The notes under the pieces: model-generated
What the model was told of the DNA's origin: nothing
Databases searched by the model: none
Seen by the model: only the letters and a program-made list of their open reading frames with translations
Made by a program: the position numbers and the translations under genes
Shown: positions 8,993-17,537 of the stretch, piece by piece
How the letters are laid out: each line of letters begins with the position of its first letter
Position numbering within the stretch: the stretch's first letter is position 1
DNA from: Acerihabitans sp035013185
GTDB lineage: Bacteria > Pseudomonadota > Gammaproteobacteria > Enterobacterales > Enterobacteriaceae
Direction: 5' to 3'
Assembly: GCF_035013185.1 (NCBI RefSeq)
Contig: NZ_JAYGJO010000012.1
Coordinates: 62,001-126,000 of the forward strand
DNA: 64,000 nt

Positions 8993-11158
8993 ATGCATAA
9001 AGCACTTACCGTATGTCCGTACTGCGGCTCCGGCTGCAAAATCAATTTATTGGTTGAAAACGGCAATGTTGTTGGCGCCGAAGCAGCTAATGGCGTGACC
9101 AATCAGGGCGAACTGTGCCTAAAAGGCTATTACGGCTGGGATTTTCTTAATGACACCCGTCTGCTGACGCCCAGACTGCGCAGCCCGATGATCCGCCGCG
9201 AAAAGGGCGGCTCGCTTGAAGAAGTATCCTGGGAGGAAGCCATTGAGTACACCAGCTCCCGCCTGCGTGATATCAAAGAAAAATATGGTGCCAAAGCCAT
9301 TATGCAAACCGGTTCTTCCCGCGGCACCGGTAATGAAACCAACTACGTGATGCAAAAATTCGCCCGTGCGGTGATCGGCAATAACAATATCGATTGCTGC
9401 GCCCGCGTATGCCATGGCCCCTCGGTTTCCGGTCTGCAGGTGACGCTGGGCAACGGGGCCATGAGCAACTCCATTGGCGAAATTGAAGACACTAAATGTT
9501 TGCTGGTGTTTGGCTACAACGCGGCGGATTCACACCCTATCGTGGCGCGGCGGATCATTAAAGCCAAGCAAAAAGGGGCCAAGATTATCGTCTGCGATCC
9601 GCGACGCATAGAAACCGCCCGCTTGGCCGATCTGTGGTTACCGCTGAAAAACGGTTCCAATATGGCGCTGGTCAACGCCTTCGCTCATGTGTTGATTAAC
9701 GAAGGTCTGTATAACGCCGATTATGTGGCTCGCCACACCGAAGGTTTCGACGAATATCGCGCCATGGTCGCCAAATACACGCCGGAATACGCCGAAACCA
9801 TCACCGGCCTGCCGGCGCAGCAAATTCGCGAAGCCATGCGTATGTATGCCGCCGCACCTACCGCCACCATTCTTTGGGGCATGGGTGTGACCCAATGGGG
9901 CCAGGCAGTGGATGTGGTTAAGGGCTTGTCTGGCTTGGCGCTACTCACCGGCAACCTGGGTAAAGCCAACGTGGGTGTCGGCCCGGTACGTGGTCAAAAT
10001 AATGTCCAGGGTGCCTGCGACATGGGTGCGCTGCCGAATATGTTTCCCGGCTATCAGTCGGTGGCTGACCCCGAATTAAGCGAGAAGTTTGCCCGCGCCT
10101 GGGGTGTGGAATCGCTGGATCGCGAACCCGGTTTTTCCCTGACCGATGTGCCACATAAGATCCTCAGCGGTGAGATCAGAGCCAACTATGTGATGGGCGA
10201 AGATCCGCTGCAAACCGAACCGGATCTGTCGCTGATGCGCCAAGCGTTCAATAAACTGGATTTTCTGATCGTGCAGGACATCTTTATGACCAAGACCGCA
10301 GCCGAAGCGGATGTGATCTTGCCCGCCACCTCTTGGGGTGAGCATGAAGGCGTTTATACTGCGGCGGATCGCGGTTTCCAGCATTTCGAAAAAGCAATTG
10401 AACCGAAGTTCAATGTAAAACCCGACTGGGAAATCATCAGCCTGTTGGCCACCGCCCTCGGTTATCCGATGCACTACAACAATACCAAAGAAATTTGGGA
10501 CGAGCTGCGCGGATTATGCCCACTGTATGCGGGTGCCACCTATGAGAAACTGGCCGGCTTCGGTTATGTTCCTTGGCCTTGTCTCGACGAAAAAAGCCCG
10601 GGCACGCCGTGGCTGTATGAAGGTGATAAATTTGACCGTCCGGGCGGCAAAGGTCTGCTGTTCGCCGCTGAATGGCGCGCGCCAATGGATCTGGTGGATG
10701 ATGATTTCCCGTTGGTGCTTTGTACCGTGCGTGAAGTTGGCCACTACTCATGCCGTTCGATGACCGGTAACTGTACCGCCCTGGCCACCTTGGCTGATGA
10801 GCCGGGTTATGTGCAGATCAATCCTAAGGATGCTGAACTGTTGGGCATCCGTGACCAGCAATTGGTCTGGGTAACGTCGCGTCGCGGCAAGGTGATTACC
10901 CGTGCCTCGGTAAACGAGCGCATCAACCTTGGTGCGGTGTACATGACCTACCAATGGTGGATCGGTGCCTGCAATGAGTTGACCATCGATCATCTCGATC
11001 CGATCTCTAAAACCCCGGAATACAAATATTGCGCGGTGAAATTGGACATGATTGACGATCAGCGCTGGGCGGAAAGTTACGTGCAAACCGAATACAGTCA
11101 ATTGAAGGCCCGCCTGCGAAATGCGGTGGATGATGCCATCACCCCGGTTGTCGGGTAA
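8993..11158 (+). CDS. fdhF: Formate dehydrogenase H, cysteine (selenium-free) form
   Basis: A 721-residue molybdopterin enzyme, close to E. coli FdhF along its whole length. It oxidises formate to CO2 and feeds electrons to HydN and the hydrogenase. The N-terminal [4Fe-4S] motif is CPYCGSGCKIN. The active-site segment reads CCARVCHGPS, with Cys (TGC at 9410-9412) at residue 140, where E. coli has selenocysteine from UGA. The ATG at 8993 is chosen because AAGGGG lies nine bases upstream and the protein then begins like its homologues; an upstream TTG at 8951 is less likely. Confidence 0.96.
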   Translation: MHKALTVCPYCGSGCKINLLVENGNVVGAEAANGVTNQGELCLKGYYGWDFLNDTRLLTPRLRSPMIRREKGGSLEEVSWEEAIEYTSSRLRDIKEKYGAKAIMQTGSSRGTGNETNYVMQKFARAVIGNNNIDCCARVCHGPSVSGLQVTLGNGAMSNSIGEIEDTKCLLVFGYNAADSHPIVARRIIKAKQKGAKIIVCDPRRIETARLADLWLPLKNGSNMALVNAFAHVLINEGLYNADYVARHTEGFDEYRAMVAKYTPEYAETITGLPAQQIREAMRMYAAAPTATILWGMGVTQWGQAVDVVKGLSGLALLTGNLGKANVGVGPVRGQNNVQGACDMGALPNMFPGYQSVADPELSEKFARAWGVESLDREPGFSLTDVPHKILSGEIRANYVMGEDPLQTEPDLSLMRQAFNKLDFLIVQDIFMTKTAAEADVILPATSWGEHEGVYTAADRGFQHFEKAIEPKFNVKPDWEIISLLATALGYPMHYNNTKEIWDELRGLCPLYAGATYEKLAGFGYVPWPCLDEKSPGTPWLYEGDKFDRPGGKGLLFAAEWRAPMDLVDDDFPLVLCTVREVGHYSCRSMTGNCTALATLADEPGYVQINPKDAELLGIRDQQLVWVTSRRGKVITRASVNERINLGAVYMTYQWWIGACNELTIDHLDPISKTPEYKYCAVKLDMIDDQRWAESYVQTEYSQLKARLRNAVDDAITPVVG

Positions 11159-11166
11159 CACCCCCT

Positions 11167-11231
11167 CCCCGTCTTCACCGACGGGGATCCATTCAGGACA
11201 GGGAGAGAGGTTGCAAGACCTCTCTCCCTGT
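11167..11231 (+). terminator. Double hairpin after fdhF
   Basis: A 7-base-pair stem (11167-11173 with 11180-11186) is followed by a perfect 14-base-pair stem (11198-11211 with 11218-11231, loop TGCAAG). No run of T follows. It probably ends or stabilises the fdhF messenger. Confidence 0.65.
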
Positions 11232-11321
11232 TCGCATTTGGCGTGGGTTGACGGCGGATGTTGCCACCCCCGATTGGGCCAGTAGAAAACGTATCCCATT
11301 GATGCGGGTTGCCATGACCGG

Positions 11322-12422
11322 TTATGGCCGATAAAACGGCGATACCATGGTATTTGACAATTGACTCACCACTAAAAATATTTTATCAATTTTATACATT
11401 TTTTGCGCGATACCACATACCGAAATTTGCGAGAGCAGCGTATGGCGACTGAGATGACTCTCTCGCGCGGCTTGGAATATATTCCCATTATGTTTCCATA
11501 AGAGTAAATGGAGCGACTGGAAAAGACGATAACGTTTTAATTCACCATTGCTCGGCAGTATCCTGCTAGGTAACGGCTCTAGGTGCTTAAGCCCCACAGG
11601 TATTGATATATTCATCTCAATATTATTAAAACCATTTATTTTTTTTAGTGTTTGATGGAGCAATAAGGACAGTTCATATCGTTGCCAACGCAACGTTTGT
11701 TCTAACGCCGCCAGGATAAACGTGGTGCAAAGGAAACATTGGCTAAACTCAAACAGTACATTTATAGCGTTTTTATACCCCATAATAGCGGCCAGTTCAA
11801 TGGCCTGTTTTAATACATCCCCGCGCTGTAAACCAGGCAATAGGGTGAAGCAATATCTTATTTTATCCGCATCTCCTGCATAGACGGCGTCGGCAAAGCC
11901 GGATCGAATATACTCATTGTTAAAACTATCGGTGCCAGCACATAACATTTCTTTAAGGATGTCCATTCTTTCGTTTGCGCAGCGCTGCCAATCAAGATAA
12001 GGCGTAAACATATCATCTACTGCCATAATCTTATTAAGTATCTTATGGGTTGCTGATTCCGGTTTTTCTACAAACATATCATTATTATGCGGTGTTACCG
12101 CTAGCGTTGATATTATTTTAATATCAGGCATGGCTCGTGCGCATTTTTTAATAAGGTTATTTTTCTGGTTTTTATGTGGTTTGATTTGCGCAACAAATGA
12201 CGTTTTTTTTGATGAATTCATTACCGCATGATCATGTTCTCGCTGACAAACCTCATAATGCAACCCTGGAGGGGGAGAATGCGTATTTTCAACCGATACA
12301 TTGCCGACATAGGTTATGACTGATTGCCATCGAGCAATAGGGGGTTCGCTGTCCTTATTGGTCCAAGGCTGCCAAAATCCGCCGACGGTTTCATTTCCAT
12401 TGATGCCGTTTATACGTTCCAT
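11322..12422 (-). CDS. Unrecognised protein with Fis-type DNA-binding C-terminus
   Basis: A 366-residue protein that I cannot assign. The ATG at 12422 has GGAG six bases upstream. The last 60 residues contain LLLWKHNGNIFQAARESHLS and RHTLLSQI, a good match to the Fis-type helix-turn-helix of sigma-54 activators, but there is no AAA+ domain. The middle (residues about 160-270) is helical with short repeats that look ankyrin-like. The first 130 residues are polar and low in structure. The gene is richer in A+T than its neighbours, which suggests transfer. It lies between fdhF and the FhlA-like regulator, so a role in formate control is possible but unproven. Confidence 0.72.
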   Translation of the reverse strand: MERINGINGNETVGGFWQPWTNKDSEPPIARWQSVITYVGNVSVENTHSPPPGLHYEVCQREHDHAVMNSSKKTSFVAQIKPHKNQKNNLIKKCARAMPDIKIISTLAVTPHNNDMFVEKPESATHKILNKIMAVDDMFTPYLDWQRCANERMDILKEMLCAGTDSFNNEYIRSGFADAVYAGDADKIRYCFTLLPGLQRGDVLKQAIELAAIMGYKNAINVLFEFSQCFLCTTFILAALEQTLRWQRYELSLLLHQTLKKINGFNNIEMNISIPVGLKHLEPLPSRILPSNGELKRYRLFQSLHLLLWKHNGNIFQAARESHLSRHTLLSQISVCGIAQKMYKIDKIFLVVSQLSNTMVSPFYRP

Positions 12423-12639
12423 TCTTTCTCCGCACAAAATTAAAATGCAAAATTGGCACAGGTGAAAACAATGATACCCGTTTTATGCCAAGTCGCATGC
12501 GCATGGGTATGGCGCCAATGCCTATTTCCAAACGAAGAGACTAAGCCCGTATTGTTATACAATACAATAACCCGCAGCCGTTTAATGCAGATAGAAACAA
12601 AAAGGTTATTAACCCAAGCACGCAAGACGCAAGCTGCGC

Positions 12640-14646
12640 CTACCACTCCTGAGGAGAAATGCCCAAACGCTGCATACGTGAAAGTAGCGTGGTACGCTTA
12701 ACGCCCAGCCTGATTGCCGCCCCTCGCGGCCCGGCCACAATGCCGTTAGCTTCTCGCAGCGCCTGGATGATGCGCTGGCGCTCCACTTCATCGTTCTCCA
12801 ACGCTTCCCGTGGTTTGCGTTTTGGTTCCACTATCGGTGGTGGGGCCAATGGCACCATGGCCGTATGCTGCAGTTCATCCAACTGCAGATTAAGCGTCGC
12901 ACCGCGGGTCAGGATCACCGCCCGTTCAATGACGTTTTCCAATTCACGCACGTTGCCCGGCCAAGGTAACTGGCTTAACCGGCGCAGCGTTTCGCCGGGG
13001 ATACTATCGATAGTACGATTCATACGGCGGGATATTTTTTGGGTAAAAAATTTGGCCAGCAACGGAATATCCTCTGGCCGCTCGCGTAACGGTGGGATAG
13101 TGATCGGAAATACGTTCAGCCGATAATACAGATCGCTACGGTATTCTCGATTAGCCACCATATCTTTCAGATCACGGTTAGTGGCAGCAATCAGGCGTGC
13201 GTTTACCGCGATCACCTTACTGCCGCCCAGGCGCTCGATTTCACGTTCTTGCAGTACCCGCAACAGCTTGGGCTGGAGTTCCAGCGGCATATCCCCGACT
13301 TCATCGAGAAATAGCGTACCCCCTTCCGCCAGTTCAAAACGCCCTTGACGGGTAGTGGTAGCCCCGGTAAATGCCCCTTTTTCATGACCAAACAGATCGC
13401 TTTCCAATAGGCCTGAGGGCACCGCAGCACAGTTCATCTTCACCATCCGCTGACGACTGCGCGCACTGTGCTTATGGATAGCACGGGCAATCAACTCTTT
13501 GCCAGTACCGGTTTCGCCCAGGATCAGCACGGTGCTATCGCTGTCGGCCACCATTTGCACTTGCTCGAGCAACGCACTCATCGCCGCGCTTTGCCAAATA
13601 ATTTCACCAAAGCTGCCGCTGTTGTGCATTTGCTCGTTCAGCCAGATATTTTCATGCTCCAGATTATCTTTTAGCCGAGTAATCTCGTCGTAGGAACGCG
13701 CATTATCCACCGCAATGGCGATACGTGCACAAATTTGGCTGAGCAAACGCACATTGGTTTCGCTAAACGTGTCGGTATCCGCATTGTGTCGCGCCAGTTT
13801 TATCATACCCAACGGCTTATGGCCGTACGCCAATGGCAATAGGCAAAGTGAACTTAACCCGGCATTTCGCATCTCCATCAAATGCGGATCGTCCCTGACC
13901 GATTGAGACGGCGTACACAGGTCGATCAGCACCGGATGGGAATCCGACAATACCCGTGACGCCACGATATTGTCGGCCATGGCCACCCGTTTTTGCTCGC
14001 GCCGCATGGGTTTCCCCGGCATATAGTGAGTTAAATACACCTTCAAATGGGCATTTTCGCCGCTGCCTTCGCACAGCGCCAAGCTAATGTAATCGATGCC
14101 GAAAAATCGATGAATTTCCTTGGAGACTTCCGCCGCCAGGGCATCAATATCCAGGCAGGAGATCACCGAATTGGTCACATCCACCAGGATACGATGATGA
14201 TCGCGCTCGTGGCGCAGCACATCGTTCTCTTCACGCAGGGTTTCATGGACCGAAAGGTTTTCCAGCGCCAGCGCCAGCATCTGCGCCAAACGGCACAGAA
14301 AATCCCGTTCGTCCCGGCTGTAATGATAACCATCGGTGCGGGTAAACCCTACCTCGCCGAACTGGCGGCGGGGAGAGGTTATCGGCAACACGCAGCGGCT
14401 ATGGCCCTCCGGCGGTACCTCACCCAGCACAAGCGCCGGCGTAGTCCGCAGCCCATCACGGTCGCAGCACAGATGTTGGCGCGGCAAGGTCAGCGACAAG
14501 TCGATGAACTGGCAGGGAATGGGCAATGGCAGCATTGCGCATAAAATAGCTGACACATCCCGCTGAAAAAGTAATTTTTGCGAAATCTGCAGCAACGCAT
14601 CCTGCCATGCCCCGGTGGTGTCAGTATCATTCGACGTTCTTAGCAT
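12640..14646 (-). CDS. fhlA: FhlA/HyfR-family sigma-54 activator
   Basis: A 668-residue enhancer-binding protein. Two N-terminal GAF-like regions (about residues 10-140 and 160-310) would sense formate. The AAA+ domain shows GETGTGKE (Walker A), the GAFTGA loop that contacts sigma-54, and FLDEVGDM (Walker B). The C-terminal Fis-type helix-turn-helix ends LLSRMQRLGI. HyfR of E. coli is 670 residues and FhlA is 692; sequence features fit both, and the locus position fits HyfR. It faces the hyf genes and diverges from focA, and probably acts on the sigma-54 promoters at 8184 and 15081. Confidence 0.93.
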   Translation of the reverse strand: MLRTSNDTDTTGAWQDALLQISQKLLFQRDVSAILCAMLPLPIPCQFIDLSLTLPRQHLCCDRDGLRTTPALVLGEVPPEGHSRCVLPITSPRRQFGEVGFTRTDGYHYSRDERDFLCRLAQMLALALENLSVHETLREENDVLRHERDHHRILVDVTNSVISCLDIDALAAEVSKEIHRFFGIDYISLALCEGSGENAHLKVYLTHYMPGKPMRREQKRVAMADNIVASRVLSDSHPVLIDLCTPSQSVRDDPHLMEMRNAGLSSLCLLPLAYGHKPLGMIKLARHNADTDTFSETNVRLLSQICARIAIAVDNARSYDEITRLKDNLEHENIWLNEQMHNSGSFGEIIWQSAAMSALLEQVQMVADSDSTVLILGETGTGKELIARAIHKHSARSRQRMVKMNCAAVPSGLLESDLFGHEKGAFTGATTTRQGRFELAEGGTLFLDEVGDMPLELQPKLLRVLQEREIERLGGSKVIAVNARLIAATNRDLKDMVANREYRSDLYYRLNVFPITIPPLRERPEDIPLLAKFFTQKISRRMNRTIDSIPGETLRRLSQLPWPGNVRELENVIERAVILTRGATLNLQLDELQHTAMVPLAPPPIVEPKRKPREALENDEVERQRIIQALREANGIVAGPRGAAIRLGVKRTTLLSRMQRLGISPQEW

Positions 14647-14779
14647 CAGGATAGCTTCATAATCTTGGTTTTATCTTCTCTTGGCATTTTAAAACAGACC
14701 CGGCGGAAAGAATATTCGCCCGTACCATTAATTTGATCTCATACCCTATTTCATTTCATAACCAAAAAATTATTGGATG

Positions 14780-14906
14780 TATACCCGTCATCTTTCGAAC
14801 CGCTGGGGCGTTGGCTGCGCGCTATCACCCGAATCATTTTTTTGAGTAAGCTCATCGGGTTCTTTTGCTTGCCGCCTTCCTGCAGCTCGAAAGCTATAGG
14901 GGTATA
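14780..14906. repeat. Dispersed repeat, copy B
   Basis: Begins TATACCCGTCATCTTTCG and ends AGGGGTATA. The interior has GCGTTGGCTGCGC, TTGAGTAAGCTCATCGGG and GCCGCCTTCCTGCAGCTCGA, the fullest version of the family in the window. A degenerate relative lies at about 15149-15218. Confidence 0.8.
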
Positions 14907-14973
14907 TAGGCGGCGATACAATCAATACGTTATATAAATAATTATATATCCAAAATAAAATGCGCAGATTCTA

Positions 14974-15024
14974 TGTTTTGCTGCAGAATGCAAATGATTC
15001 TCTTTTGCATTCTGCAGCAAAACA
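14974..15024. repeat. Perfect 21-base inverted repeat
   Basis: Arms 14974-14994 and 15004-15024 are exact reverse complements, starting TGTTTTGCTGCAGAATGC, with a nine-base spacer. The centre is about 108 bases upstream of the predicted focA start of transcription. It could be an enhancer-type site, a terminator or a mobile-element trace. Confidence 0.75.
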
Positions 15025-15080
15025 CCCTGCTCAGGTTTTTATCATAGCCTAACAAAAATAATTTTACCTCCGATCAACGC

Positions 15081-15096
15081 TGGTATGGGAAATGCA
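15081..15096 (+). promoter_or_regulatory. Sigma-54 promoter for focA
   Basis: TGGTATGGGAAATGCA places GG at 15082-15083 and GC at 15094-15095 with ten bases between. The start would be near 15107, giving a leader of about 150 bases. Activation by the adjacent FhlA-like protein is the natural inference. Confidence 0.62.
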
Positions 15097-15259
15097 TTAA
15101 TTACGACAATCGCCTTCTTTTAGTATCCAGCGATCACCAAGACAACCTATACCTATCATCTTTCGAGTTGCCGATCCATTAGTTATACCTTCAGGCAACA
15201 CAAAATTTATTGGGTATAAATACTCGACATATTATTAAAAATAATAATCAGGAGTCATG

Positions 15260-16117
15260 ATGAACACAGAGAATTCATTTGATCTACGCCTGCCAGCGGA
15301 AATGGCAAAAGTCGCAGAGGCGGCCGGTGTATATAAAACCACGAAAAAACCGGAAATCACCTTTTTTCTGGCGATGACTGCAGGCATTTTTATTTCATTA
15401 GCCTTTGCTTTTTATATTACCGTTACCACCGGTCCCGGCCCCACCAGCGGCCTGACCAAACTGGTGGGCGGTATGTGTTTTTCTCTGGGGTTGATTCTGG
15501 TGGTCGTTTGCGGTGCTGATCTGTTTACCTCAACGGTATTGACCGTGATAGCCAAGGCCAGTGGCAAAATAAGCTGGCGTCAGTTATCACTGAACTGGCT
15601 TAACGTTTATTTGGGTAATTTTGTGGGCGCGATGTTTTTCGTTGCGCTGATCTGGTTCGCTGGCCAAGAAATGTCGAGCAACGGTAGCTGGGGCTTAAAC
15701 GTGTTGCAAACTGCTGATCATAAACTGCATCACACCTTCATCGAGGCGGTATGCCTGGGCATTTTGGCCAATCTGATGGTTTGCCTCGCGGTATGGCTAA
15801 GCTACTCGGGTCATTCGCTCAGCGATAAGATGTTTGCCATGCTGCTGCCGATCGGCATGTTTGTCGCCAGCGGTTTTGAGCATAGCATTGCCAATATGTT
15901 TTTAATTCCGCTGGCCATCGTGATTCGTTATTTCGCCACGCCCGACTTTTGGCTGGCGGTTCACAGCTCACCGGATCAATTCCCGGCACTGACCGTGAAC
16001 CATTTTATTATCGATAATCTGATTCCCGTCACTATCGGCAATATTATCGGCGGCGGACTGCTGGTGGGGCTGACGTATTGGGTGATTTATTTGCGATCGG
16101 ATGCGACCCGTCATTAA
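15260..16117 (+). CDS. focA: Formate channel FocA
   Basis: A 285-residue member of the formate-nitrite transporter family with six membrane helices, exactly the E. coli FocA length. The N-terminus (FDLRLPAEMAKVAEAAGVYK) and the segment WGLNVLQTADHK follow FocA rather than FocB. The pore residues are present in FTSTVL (Thr) and GFEHSIANM (His). Of two adjacent ATG codons the second is chosen, since GGAG is then five bases upstream and the start aligns with FocA. It moves formate in or out; here it lies next to formate hydrogenlyase rather than next to pflB. Confidence 0.93.
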   Translation: MNTENSFDLRLPAEMAKVAEAAGVYKTTKKPEITFFLAMTAGIFISLAFAFYITVTTGPGPTSGLTKLVGGMCFSLGLILVVVCGADLFTSTVLTVIAKASGKISWRQLSLNWLNVYLGNFVGAMFFVALIWFAGQEMSSNGSWGLNVLQTADHKLHHTFIEAVCLGILANLMVCLAVWLSYSGHSLSDKMFAMLLPIGMFVASGFEHSIANMFLIPLAIVIRYFATPDFWLAVHSSPDQFPALTVNHFIIDNLIPVTIGNIIGGGLLVGLTYWVIYLRSDATRH

Positions 16118-16197
16118 GGTGTCGAGACCGTCACAATGACAGTTTTGACGAACTTGGCGACATCAAAGTACACTATCCACGGTTGCTATGGCGGAGC

Positions 16198-16221
16198 CTT
16201 GGGGCTATTTTACCCCCCAAG
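16198..16221. terminator. Hairpin between convergent focA and MFS genes
   Basis: CTTGGGG (16198-16204) pairs with CCCCAAG (16215-16221) around an AT-rich loop. It lies between two converging genes and may end both transcripts. Confidence 0.5.
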
Positions 16222-16235
16222 ACACCGCCTCACAC

Positions 16236-17537
16236 CTACGCCGCCTGCAGGCGAATACGGTCTACTCTACGTTGGCGAACAAACAGCAGCATCACCACGA
16301 TACCCACCAGCGCCAAAATACTGGACAAGATAAACGCCGATTGATACCCGCCGCCATATTGAATCAAAAACCCGGTAATCCCCGGCGAGAGTATACCCGC
16401 CAAATTGGCCAGCAGATGCACAAACCCGCCGGCAGAGCCGATACGCGCCGCCGGTACAATATCTTGTAACAGTGACCAACAGGCCTGCGGTGTCATATAC
16501 GCAAAAATACTGGCGATAGTAATCAAGGCCACCGCCATCCCTAAGCTTGACGCGTAGGCGGTCAACATTATGCACAGTGCGGCAATGGCCAAGCCGCAAA
16601 TGATCACCAGTTTACGCGACAACAGGAAATTCCCGGTTTTCTTAAATAATCCGTCGCAAATCAGGCCGCCGACGATAAACCCGAGAGTGGCACCCAACCA
16701 CGGCAAAATTCCGATGATACTCATGCTTTTGATATCCAAATGTTGGAAATCAGTAAGATAGCTGGGCAACCAGGAAAGGAAAAAATACTGGATATAGTTA
16801 AAGCAAAAAAACGCCGCCGCCACGCCCAGTACCGGCATTGACATCACATAAAAAAACATGCCGTGTTTTTGTTTGGCCGATTGCCCAGCCATCGCTGGCA
16901 CCGCCTCGACTTTCGCTGGTCGATCGGCGGTGATCAGTGCAACTTCCTCCGGCGAGACTCGGGGATGTATTTCGGGCCGGTCGCGGAAAAAGATCAACCA
17001 CAGACTCAGCCAGACAAACCCCAAACAGGCGATCACGACAAACGATATCCGCCAGCCAAAATTAAGCCCCACTAATCCAACAATCGGCGCGGCAATCGCC
17101 GCTCCCAACGGCTGTCCAGCATTGGTAAAACCGACAGCTCGACCAACTTCACGCTTGGGAAACCAATTAGAGATCGACTTATTAGTGGTGGTACCCATCG
17201 GTCCTTCACCAATACCAAACAACACGCGAACAATCAGCAAATAACCGAAGCCGGTTGCCAGCGCGGTGGCACCACAAAAAAATGACCAGAACCCGGCAGC
17301 CCAAGCATAAACCTTGCGTGGCCCGTACTTATCCGCCCCCCAACCGCCGATAAAGCAAAACAGACAATACCCCACAAAGAATAAGCTAAACAAAATACCC
17401 ATCTGCGCATCGCCAATATGCAGATCTTTTTTTATTAACGGTGCCATAACGGATAATGCTGCACGGTCAAGATAGTTGAGCATGCCGGCGCTAAACAACA
17501 ACAGCGCTACGACAAAACGGTATTTGTGTTTTAACAT
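16236..17537 (-). CDS. MFS transporter of the anion:cation symporter (acid sugar) family
   Basis: A 433-residue, 12-helix transporter of the family that includes GudP, GarP, DgoT and ExuT. NYLDRAALSVMAP near the N-terminus and GWGADKYGPRKVY after helix 2 are family marks. It probably takes up a hexonate, glucarate or related acid sugar by proton symport. Its start overlaps the stop of the upstream enolase-superfamily gene by seven bases, so the two act together. The precise substrate cannot be read from sequence. Confidence 0.88.
   Translation of the reverse strand: MLKHKYRFVVALLLFSAGMLNYLDRAALSVMAPLIKKDLHIGDAQMGILFSLFFVGYCLFCFIGGWGADKYGPRKVYAWAAGFWSFFCGATALATGFGYLLIVRVLFGIGEGPMGTTTNKSISNWFPKREVGRAVGFTNAGQPLGAAIAAPIVGLVGLNFGWRISFVVIACLGFVWLSLWLIFFRDRPEIHPRVSPEEVALITADRPAKVEAVPAMAGQSAKQKHGMFFYVMSMPVLGVAAAFFCFNYIQYFFLSWLPSYLTDFQHLDIKSMSIIGILPWLGATLGFIVGGLICDGLFKKTGNFLLSRKLVIICGLAIAALCIMLTAYASSLGMAVALITIASIFAYMTPQACWSLLQDIVPAARIGSAGGFVHLLANLAGILSPGITGFLIQYGGGYQSAFILSSILALVGIVVMLLFVRQRRVDRIRLQAA

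Larger units (their letters stand above)
14647..15259. other. Intergenic region between the regulator and focA
   Basis: About 610 bases without a gene. It holds one clear and one degenerate dispersed repeat, a perfect 21-base inverted repeat and a candidate sigma-54 promoter, described separately. The rest is AT-rich and shows nothing else I can support. Confidence 0.6.
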
